DNA of 64,000 bases from Glandiceps talaboti (lineage: Eukaryota; Hemichordata; Enteropneusta; Spengelidae), in NCBI RefSeq assembly GCF_964340395.1, contig NC_135550.1, positions 27,089,176 through 27,153,175 on the forward strand, in the 5' to 3' direction. The position numbers were made by a program, and so were the translations under genes. The notes under the pieces were generated by a model that searched no databases, was not told the DNA's origin, and worked only from the letters and a program-made list of their open reading frames with translations. This document shows positions 11,546 through 22,800 of the stretch, one piece after another. Numbering within the stretch: position 1 is the stretch's first letter; each line of letters opens with the position of its first letter.

Positions 11546-14391
11546 ATGATTGTAACAATGGAGAATATATTATTTTTTGTTAGAAATAGAATGTTTTGTT
11601 AAATGAAATGTCTGAAGATTTATGTTCCACATGTAAGCCAAATGCATCAGTCATTTATTAGTGCTATTGTACAACAAATTTGTGTTGAAATATTAAAATC
11701 AGTATGCTAGACTCGGCTGAAGATGGCTGTGTAACATATTCAGAAAACTGAAAGAGTGTTTGAAATAACTCCAATGTCAAATGTCAGATTTGAATAATCA
11801 ATATTTATGTTGAGGAGTTGAAATCCTTTGAAGGACAGTCTTTAATGAGTTGAGCTGTGATCTAGGCTACCTATCAACAACAACATTGTATTACATGTGA
11901 TTTTGGTTTCTGTCTCGGATGAGTGTAGTCTAGCTGCTAGACCCTTGGACAATTCTGCTAACCCTATATATAGCACCAAAAGCACTGTTGAGGGCTTACT
12001 ATGAACCAGAGGTACTATCATCCTTGGCTTTTGTTCAGCAACCTTCCAAGCACAGATCCAAGGTCTTACTACAAGACTAGGGTGAATTCAACAAATTATG
12101 AGTACACTTTTTTTTGTACAAGTGTTATTTACTTGTTGTATATTCTGAATTCTCTAGTCATTTTGTTTGTAAATGTATTTCTGCAATCATGTTATCTGAA
12201 ATAAATATACTATTATAATTGTACCCTTGAATATTTGATCTGATATAGTAAAGATATATGATTTGACGTGATAGAGTATAGATATATGATTTGACGTGAT
12301 TTTGATACTGTTCTGAGATGACGATGAAATGATCAACATTGACACAATAAATGACAACACTAGAAATAACGTTTTGATTACTATGTCAGCAGAGACACAA
12401 ACTAGTATTGTCATGGTAATATGATTGCCAAGTTGATTCTAGTTGGTGCACTGAAACACAGGGCCATTCATGGAGCTGAAAGTGAAGCCCTGATAGTGGG
12501 TAATAAAGACATGCCTGTATTGTACAGTCTACCTGCCAATGAACTGATTACAATCTGTCTAATAACAGCTGACAGATTTTTTCAGAATTTATAAATTGGA
12601 AATCCAATTATTAAAAGAGCACAACATACACCAGAACAGTGTTAGTTCAAAATCCTAAACCCCTTAAAGTGTTACTGTATATATCACCATGGTTACAGAC
12701 TATACAACATGTAAATATCACCATGGTTACAGACTTTTGTAAAGTGTAAATGTCACAATGGTTACAGACCATATAAAGTGTGTATGTTACCATGTACAAC
12801 TAAAAAATCAGGTCATAAGTTTTATTATCAGCCATATCAGTGAGATTACTTATGCCCAGTACGTAACTTAAAGTGATCTCTGTTATAAATGATATATAGT
12901 TTGACATATTTCTGCACAAAATGGTTCAACATCTTCAGGATATAACAACTATTATACCATGCACAAACTAGGTTACTGTCTTTGGTCAGAAAATATGGAT
13001 TATATACCCTGGGAGGAGGTATAATTACATTCCCCAAAATTTTTCTTCATTCAGCTGGAAAATACGTGTGACAAATGGATTTGTCACTACTCCTCCAATG
13101 ACTTGTAATGGCAAGGCCCCTTTAGGTCACTTGTGTTTTCCTTGGCTGAATGAAGTAAAATAATGGGAAATAATATCAAATTGTTATACCTACATCAACA
13201 TTAACGCTATGACAAAATCACATGCATCACAATACTTATACTTAAAAAATTATATATATGTACACAACTGTTAATGCAATATTTACTGTTGGCTAAGTTG
13301 CTATGTAATAGTTAAACCTTCGATTTAACCCTTCCCAGTTGATCATAATTCACAAATGTACTGGTACCTGATATATATTTCCATGCATCTGAATGTTCTG
13401 TGTTGTTCATCTCCAATACAATGAATTCCTTCCATACAGTAGTATGCCGTTGTCAAAAAACCAGAGTTGAACTCCAAAACTTGATCATGGTATTTTGCTT
13501 ACAGCCTTGTAAAATAGAAATGGGACTGTTCCAACTGTTAGTGAACTATTCATTATTTCACTTATGGGACAAGATCAATAATTCAATGTAGGGTTAAAAA
13601 ACGAGAATTCTTTTAGTTTCGAGGTGGGGGTTTGAACTATTTTAGTTCGCATCCTACAAAAACGACTTTACCGGGGTACTTTCAGTGAAATTTGTTTTGT
13701 GCCCCTAAATGTGAATATTTCTAAAAGTTTACTTCAATTTGAGAAATGGATAATAGTATAAAATGCACGACACTAAAATACATAAAAGTGTCAATATTAA
13801 AAAGGTAATTTTTCTCACTACATGCTGGCTTTATATTCATATTAGTACACACAGATTTGAAATTGATTGTTCTGTCTGAAACAATTATCAATTCTGACCA
13901 ATTAAGAACCCCCCCCCCCCCCCTTGGGGTTGGAGGCATAACTTAAAAGAATTTATTTTTTCATCCTACATTGAAATATTGACCTCCCTAATTTGGTGGA
14001 ATAATCAATGAATGACTGTAATTTACATGTGAAAACAGTCAATCTGTCAATATTATTGCAATGTCAGTAATGAGAACACATTTCATTGAAATAATTCCAT
14101 TAGTATTTCTTTGTGCATAGGGCAGTACATTATCTAGTGAATTAGCTTGGCCACTGGAAATATAAACATTTTGGTATCTATGTGACATTCAGATTTCAAA
14201 CTTAAATGTCAAATTAACACCACTTTGTTGTTTTTGTCAGTTTTGTATAAATGTTTAATATATGAAAAGTTTTTTTTTCATTTTAGATTCAGGACTACAT
14301 TCTGGCATATATTTGCATTATTTTGTAAATATGCTTTTTAACACAACTGAACTGGTAAGGTTCAGTAGTGCTATAGGTATGGCAAAGTGTA

Positions 14392-14395
<4 letters not shown>

Positions 14396-14449
<54 letters not shown>
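14396..14449. repeat. (GT)n microsatellite
   Basis: An uninterrupted GT dinucleotide run of roughly 50 bp in intergenic DNA. It accounts for the Cys-Val run in the open frame 14262-14516. Confidence 0.97.
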
Positions 14450-14450
<1 letters not shown>

Positions 14451-14514
14451 TGCCATGATATTTGGTGGTTATATTACCTTGGGTGTCTAGTTGAGAAATT
14501 GTTCATATCAAAAT

Positions 14515-15180
14515 GATCTTACCACCGGTGTGATTTGGGTAAAAAAATGTGATTTTTGGTCAAAAAATTTAAACTCCACAAAACTACTAGTACTGGGCAG
14601 ATTGGCCTGAAAGTTCATAAGAATGTTCTTGGGGTGTTCATGACATGATGATCCCATCAGTGATATGCAAATTAGGTATGAAAATGTGTCTTTTTGGTAA
14701 AAAATCTTCCAAAACTACTGAGCAGATTTGGCTGAAAATTAATTGCAACAATCAATGATATGCAAATTATATTACCAGTGTTTGATTTGGGTAAAAAATG
14801 TGTTTAGTTAAAAAAATGTAAACTCCAAAACTACTTGGCAGATCAGTTTGAAAATTGGTGGGAACATTCTTAGGCATGTTTATATTAAGAAGTGTTGATG
14901 ACATGATGATCCCATCAGTAATATACAAATTAGGGATAAAATGTGTCTCTTTGGTCAAAATCTATAATTCCAAAATTATTGAGCTGATTGGGTTGAAATT
15001 TTATGGGAATGTTCTTAGTGCTGTTCAGATTAAGAATTGTTCATGACATGATGATTCCATCAGTGACATGTAAATTAGGTCTAAAAATGTGTCTTTGTGG
15101 TCAAAAATCTAGCATTCCAAAACTACTGAGCATATTGGGCTGAAATTAAATGGGATGCCATCTGGGGATGTGTAGATGAA
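14515..15180. repeat. Diverged tandem copies of a dispersed 120-150 bp repeat
   Basis: Five diverged copies are marked by aaactactgagcagattggg-like cores near 14583, 14712, 14829, 14973 and 15120. Each is preceded by tttggtcaaaaatct and followed by gatgatcccatcagtgat and atgcaaattaggt. Related copies occur at about 22330-22600 and 51490-51730, so this is a genome-dispersed family rather than a local satellite. No coding capacity is seen. Confidence 0.75.
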
Positions 15181-15313
15181 GCTGTATTCACAACGTGAAT
15201 TTCAAACTAACAATCAAATCAATTTAGAACTTCATTATGTTATTTTACAAAGTGAAAATAATCTATATATAAATGACACACGTAAGCATGACCAATGTAA
15301 AGTAACAAACATC

Positions 15314-15319
15314 TTTATT
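15314..15319 (-). terminator. Polyadenylation signal of SPIDR
   Basis: AATAAA on the minus strand (tttatt on +) lies 333 bp beyond the SPIDR stop codon and is the first canonical signal recognised there. Confidence 0.55.
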
Positions 15320-15651
15320 TCTTACAAAATATAATTACAACTTTAAAATTTTAACATGGTGAATTCTCTTGTACAAAAAGAGGCAGTGGTTTCAAAATAT
15401 CAACAGCACAATAATGAAATATGTAGCAATATACAGAGAAAACACATTTCAGGTTTAAATACACATTTGGATACCACGAACTTGTAAAACTTCACAGAGT
15501 GTGCATACTGTTGTGAAGTATTAAAACTTGTCATAGAGACTGAAGATGAAGGTATTTCAAAACTTCCTCAAACTGACAGGTTTTCTTGTCATTTTGACTA
15601 CTGCTATAAAAGATCTGGTGCTAAAATATTTTGAAATATTCTGTCTAACAA

Positions 15652-15976
15652 TTATTGCTCTAAATCAATTTCTTCCAATGCAATTGTTTTATCTGATATC
15701 TGAGCTACAAAGCATGACATTGGACCAACTGATTTACCCATTATACAGTGTATATCATACCCATCTTCTGGATGCTCTGAGACAGGAAGGAGTACTTTTA
15801 TTGTTTTCTGCAACAACTGTAGAAAAATAGTAGATATATTAGTCTATATTATATGGTTGAGTTTTGTAATCTGCTCTTTCAAATCAATATACATCTCATT
15901 CAACTAAAACATCTAACTTTTTCAAATATGGCTAATACGAACTCAAGCTAGCCAATTGTACCCAAACCAACATACA

Positions 15977-16020
<44 letters not shown>

Positions 16021-19000
16021 CAAAAACAACACTTTACACAAGCACACACAACACATGCAATGCAAGCTCCCACATTGACACATGAAACACAAATAACGTT
16101 AATATAAAGGTACACAAATTATTGACTGATATTTGTGAAACACAGAGATATTCTTTACCCATCATAACTTACCTGTACTTTGACAGTCATATCTTTCATC
16201 CGACTGTCTGCATACTTGAAAAGTACCTCTAAGTTCATGACAATATCTGGAGTAGATACAGTGTGATTACACTTACTGCAGTGTAACTGGGTGATACTGT
16301 TAAAAGGAGATGGACACTGGCATTATGGTACTAAGTAATTTCACAAAATCATATCGTGTTCATCATTGCCAAAATCAAAGGTTAATTGTAAGTCTCAAAG
16401 GTGATTTAAGTCCTTCAATAATTGTTGATAAAGGGAAATACAGTAGTGTACGTGTAGTAAGGGTTTTATGGATTATTGAATGCCATTGTTCTTTATTCAT
16501 TCCTTATAAATAATACAACTTAGTCTAGAAGTGAGCTATGACATATAACTGTTTCATCATCAATGGTAAAAAGAAGACTTACTTGTCTTCACCACCCTGT
16601 AACCTGTCATTGCCACAGATATTGCATGCTGGCCAGGAAAACGCTGTACTTTCATCAACACCACCCACAATACCTGCAATCAAATAGAAATGTAATGTAT
16701 TCATTCATTCCCTCCATCCTATAGACTGAAACAACTCACTCCCTTGGAGCCATAGTCTGAAAGGTCCAGTCGCGTTGATACACTTCTGTAACCAATTGCA
16801 ATGCACAAACAACAACTGCATCTTTCACGCTATTGGAGCCATAGGTCAGTGTTGGAAGGGTAAGGGATAGCAGCAATCAATACTGGCTAATCTCCTAGAC
16901 TCTTACTTAGTCTGAATATCTTCATCTGGTTAAAACTGCAACATGATATTTACTAATTACGGTATCTAAGACAATACCACAATGTTTGGATAAGGCTATA
17001 CATGACAAATAACAACAACTAATCTTTTAGTCTGAAATTGCTGTTAGATTAACCACACTATACAACACTGTGACTGTTCTACACAAATAATAAAAGTAGC
17101 TCATATCAGAAATGCTAACTCAACTAATTTGGCTGAATTTGTATGGGGATGATCTGATTTGATTCATAATAACAGAGATCTTACCTTTTTCTACTAAGCT
17201 ATTATACAATCTGTAACTTTGATTGTAGCTCTGGAAATATGTGCTCCAAGGACTTCAACACGTCTCTATCAACTCTGCTATGGTTCCTCCCTATCAAAAA
17301 GCAAGAGACTACACATTGTTTTCCTAAGCATGGATTTTCAATAAAAAATCCTACCCACATCGTTACTAATGACTATAAAAAAATACAGAAATAAACTTTA
17401 AATCACTAAATTCAACCTACATCTATGTCTATGATTCTGTGTCATTTCTAATCCAACGTTCTCTCAAACCACAAAACGCACAATGGAAATGACTAGACCA
17501 AAGCTGAAGTTGGAACTTGAAGTTGTGTGTATGCACAGATATGGACAAGTTGGCCATGTTACAACCCAAGCAAACGTTGGACAAGAAATGACTGAATAGA
17601 CAAGATGTAGATTGAATTTAGAGAGTTAGGATTTATTTCTGTATTTCTTATCATCATTATCAAGGTTGTGGGGGTATGTTTTTTAATACTGAAAATCCAT
17701 GTGCAGGAAAACATTGTTCAGGCTCTGGGTTTTTGATAAGGAGGAACCATAGAGGAGTTGATGGAGAAGTGTCGGTGTCCTCGGAGTGCATATTTCCAGA
17801 GCTAATTTGATTCATAATAAGAGATCTTACCTTTAACTTTCACCAAGCTATACAATCCGCTATTGATATCTACTCTGGGTAAAACAGCTGGTGATGTGCA
17901 TGACACAGTCTTGGCCATATCTTGTGTAATTACCATAACACCTGTTGCTGATGACCCATCACTTTCTACTTCTGTCCTGTACACCATACTACAACTATCA
18001 GCATATACATGATAAGCACCATCTGAAACAGGGATACAAAGTCATACCGGTATTTCAAAGGTTAATTATCTTTCATTCACTGAAATAAGATTTCCTTGAA
18101 GCATATTTGTCATATGTGTTGATTAAAACAACTTTTATCTGCAAATAATTAATGCAGTTACTGATAAGTTTAAAAGTCCATCCCTCTTTCAGATCTTACA
18201 ATTCTTCACCAGAGACACAAAAGTGGAATCATAATATTGTAAAGGTTAATAGAGTATTAAAGAAGGAATATACATGTATATGTATTTAATACCCACATTG
18301 GGTACCTGGTACCTGTTACTGTACATGTATTTAGTGTATAAGTTATGTAATTGTAGATTTGTAATTTGTTTGTCAACAACAGCAAAAACAACATCTTAGA
18401 TATCCATGTGAATGAAAAAATCCCTGCTAAATGATCCTGACTTACAAGTATATAAAACAAGCTCACCTCTAGGCTTTTCAACACAAACATCTTGAAAATA
18501 CAGTGTATTATTTCCAACCGTGAGGAACTTCCTTACTTCATCCAAGAGGTAGCAAGAACTTCTGATGTGGAGGTAAATATAGGATGTTGTTGCATGTTGT
18601 GATTGTGATGAAGTCATCTTATTGGTTGATTGTAGGGAAATATCACTAATATAGACATGATACCCAGTCACATGTTCTGTATCATCAGATTGTTCTTCTG
18701 GTCTGGCATAAATGATTCTACCGTGTACACTGGTCCTATGGTTGAGACACTGCTGTTGATCAAGCTGATAGAGGAAGCATTGTACAGCAATGGTAAAATA
18801 CCAACAAATATAAGGACAGAATATTGACATTTGGTTTTAAAATGGTCAATATTGATGTGGGCAGACACACATACAGAATCTATTGCAGACACACATACAG
18901 AATCTATTGCAGACACACACAGAATCTATTACAGACACATACAGAATCTATTGCAGACACATACAGAATCTATTGCAGACACACACACACAGAATCCATT

Positions 19001-19807
19001 GCAGACACACATACAGAATCTATTACAGACACATACAGAATCTATTACAGACACATACAGAATCTATTACAGACACATACAGAATCTATTACAGACACAT
19101 ACAGAATCTATTACAGACACATACAGAATCTATTACAGACACATACAGAATCTATTACAGACACATACAGAATCTATTAGAAACACTCATACAGAATCCA
19201 TTGCAGACACACATACAGAATCCATTGCAGACACACATACAGAATCCATTGCAGACACACATACAGAATCTATTACAGACACATACAGAATCTATTACAG
19301 ACACATACAGAATCTATTACAGACACATACAGAATCTATTGCAGACACACATACAGAATCTATTGCAGACACACACACACACACAGAATCCATTGCAGAC
19401 ACACATACAGAATCTATTGCAGACACACACAGAATCTATTACAGACACATACAGAATCTATTGCAGACACACATACAGAATCTATTGCAGACACACATAC
19501 AGAATCTATTGCAGACACACATACAGAATCTATTGCAGACACACATACAGAATCTATTGCAGACACACACACACACAGAATCCATTGCAGACACACATAC
19601 AGAATCTATTACAGACACATACAGAATCTATTGCAGACACACACACACACAGAATCCATTGCAGACACACATACAGAATCCATTACAGACACACACACAC
19701 ACAGAATCCATTGCAGACACACACAGAATCCATTGCAGACACACATACAGAATCCATTGCAGACACACACACAGACACAGACAGACACACAGACACACAG
19801 ACACACA

Positions 19808-19864
<57 letters not shown>

Positions 19865-22800
19865 TCCATTGCAGACACACATACATAATCCATTCCAGAA
19901 GCCCATCAGGTGTTCCTTGTTGGCTCTAAAATTCAGTCTACAAACCTACCTCTAGTACTTCTTTGAGAGTGATTGAATTTGGAGCTCTATATACTTTGGA
20001 CACTTGCTGACTTAGTTGGATTTTGTCATGACCTCCTGTTGTAGAAATGACATAACAAAAACTTGGTGCTTGACTTTCAAAATGTTTTTGATTCTGAAAA
20101 GTACAAGAATAACAACATTACTGTGATTCACTGATTATCACTATAACTAATAATTATACATTAATCTAACTAAAAAGTAAATCAAGTATGAGAGGATAAT
20201 TTTGTTTTATTTTATATGACTAACCGATGATGTAGAATATGATTGTCCATCTTTGGTGGTAGTCTGACTAACCAATGATGTAGAATATGATTGTCCATCT
20301 TTGGTGGTAGTCTGACTAACCAATGATGTAGAATATGATTGTCCATCTTTGGTGGTAGTCTGACTAACCAATGATGTAGAATATGATTGTCCATCTTTGG
20401 TGGTAGTCTGACTAACAAATGATGTAGAATATGATTGTCCATCTTTGGTGGTAGTCTGACTAACCGATGATGCAGAATATGATTGTCCATCTTTGCTGGT
20501 AGTCTGACTAACCAATGATGTAGAATATGATTGTCCATCTTTGGTGGTAGTCTGACTAACCAATGATGTAGAATATGATTGTCCATCTTTGGTGGTAGTC
20601 TGACTAACCAATGATGTAGAATATGCTTGTCCATCTTTGGTGGTAGTCTGACTAACCAATGATGTAGAATATGATTGTCCATCTTTGGTGGTAGTCTGAC
20701 TAACCAATGATGTAGAATATGATTGTCGATCTTTGGTGGTAGTCTGACTAACCAATGATGTAGAATATAATTGTCCATCTTTGGTGGTAGTCTGACTAAC
20801 CGATGATGTAGAATATGATTGTCCATCTTTGGTGGTAGTCTGACTAAGCGATGATGTAGAATATGCTTGTCCATCTTTGGTGGTAGTCTGACCAACCGAT
20901 GATGTAGAATATGATTGTCCATCTTTGGTGGTAGTCTGACTAACCAATGATGTAGAATATGATTGTCCATCTTTGGTGGTAGTCTGACTAACCAATGATG
21001 TAGAATATGATTGTCCATCTTTGGTGGTAGTCTGACTAACCGATGATGTGGAACATGCATGTCCATCTTTGGTGGTAGTCTGACTAACCAATGATGTAGA
21101 ATATGATTGTCCATCTTTGGTGGTAGTCTGACTAACCGATGATGTGGAACATGCATGTCCATCTTTGGTGGTAGTCTGACTAACCAATGATGTAGAATAT
21201 GATTGTCCATCTTTGGTGGTAGTCTGACTAACCAATGATGTAGAATATAATTGTCCATCTTTGGTGGTAGTCTGACTAACCGATGATGTAGAATATGATT
21301 GTCCATCTTTGGTGGTAGTCTGACTAAGCGATGATGTAGAATATGCTTGTCCATCTTTGGTGGTAGTCTGACCAACCGATGATGTAGAATATGATTGTCC
21401 ATCTTTGGTGGTAGTCTGACTAACCAATGATGTAGAATATGATTGTCCATCTTTGGTGGTAGTCTGACTAACCAATGATGTAGAATATGATTGTCCATCT
21501 TTGGTGGTAGTCTGACTAACCGATGATGTGGAACATGCATGTCCATCTTTGGTGGTAGTCTGACTAACCAATGATGTAGAATATGATTGTCCATCTTTGG
21601 TGGTAGTCTGACTAACCGATGATGTGGAACATGCATGTCCATCTTTGGTGGTAGTCTGACTAACCAATGATGTAGAATATGATTGTCCATCTTTGGTGGT
21701 AGTCTGACTAACCGATGATGTAGAATATGACTGTCCATCTTTGCTGGTAGTCTGACTAACCGATGATGTAGAATATGATTGTCCATCTTTGGTGGTAGTC
21801 TGACTAACTGATGATGTGGAACATGCTTGTCCACCTTTGCTGGTAGTCTGACTAACTGATGATGTGGAACATGCTTGTCCATCTTTGCGGGTACATGTAG
21901 TCTGACTTGTTATTGGCTTACAGAGGGAATTAATCAAAGAAAATAAAGCTGGTGACCTGAAACAAATAAAATCAATCAATTACAAATAATCAAGTTTTAT
22001 ATGATGGAACAAATTGAAGGACATGTGGGATGATAAACATTCACTCACTTTCAATTATACAAAGGACATGACAAAGTCTTTTCATACTAAAGTTCACACA
22101 GCCAGAGGTACTGTTACTTGCACTGGTAAGTGCACATACTTGAAGGGTATTTGCACTGCAGTGCAATACCAAAAATCATTATTGCATACCTGTATGCAAA
22201 TGATATGCAAATGAATGCAGACTCGTTCATTGTACACATGTGATCGTACAATATCACTTTTACAAAAATTGTCTGTTTCAAATAACCATACCTAATAATA
22301 ACAGAAACCCATGCCACATGAGTGCTAGTGTGGGTACTCAGGGGTATTTTAGAGCTAAAATGTGTGTTTTTGGTCAAAAATCTTCCAAAACTACTGAGCA
22401 GATTGGGTTGAAATATAATGGGGATGCATCTGGGCATGTGTAATGAAGCTGTATTCATGTGATAATCTTATTAGCGATATGCAAATTGGTTCTAAAAATG
22501 TCAATTTTGGTCAAAAATTTATATCTTGAAACTGCATGGTGAATGGGGTTGAAACTTGGTGGGGATGTTTCTGAAGATGTTATTCTGTAGTTGTTGTTGA
22601 AAACATATTTGACACATTTGGCCCTAGCAACCATAACTACGCCCTTAGCAATAGTGAAATGATGATGCATATTACAAAGATAACAGGGATGGGTAGACAA
22701 ATCAATCAAAAATGTATGCAAATATGCTAACAAGACCACGCCCATCGCAACAGCTAAATGATGGTTTATATTGCAAAGATGAAAAGTGGGAAGGGCAGGC

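Larger units (their letters stand above)
9914..12240 (+). other. FNTB 3' UTR and flank
   Basis: The sequence after the FNTB stop has no further gene. Canonical AATAAA signals on the + strand are at 10875-10880 and 12200-12205; which one is used cannot be decided here. Two minisatellites (about 10120-10590 and 11155-11545) and a hairpin at 10790-10836 lie inside, so they would be transcribed if the distal signal is used. Confidence 0.5.
12241..15313. other. Intergenic DNA between the convergent FNTB and SPIDR 3' ends
   Basis: No gene is seen. It holds a two-copy repeat near 12240-12300 (gatatatgatttgacgtgat), three roughly 50-bp copies around accatggttacagac at 12686-12790, a C-tract at 13911-13923, a (GT)n at 14396-14449 and a block of dispersed tandem repeats at 14515-15180. 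Confidence 0.6.

Noticed and set aside
11094-11602. Overlapping frames of 93-167 codons rich in CLQT
   Set aside because: They come from the 28-bp minisatellite only.
18831-19955. Long + and - frames (for example 374 codons of THTESIAD-like repeats and Cys-Val runs)
   Set aside because: They are by-products of the intron minisatellite and (CA)n, with no splice or family support.
15652-20093. Identification of the minus-strand gene as SHLD2 (FAM35A)
   Set aside because: The CxxC pair and OB-like layout first suggested shieldin 2, but VDESTAFSWPACNICG, GKSVGPMSCFV and ALEEIDL fit SPIDR much better.
20212-21882. Second 556-codon minus-strand frame across the 48-bp array
   Set aside because: It is open only because 48 is divisible by three. 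The frame kept for SPIDR is the one that joins the flanking exons in phase.
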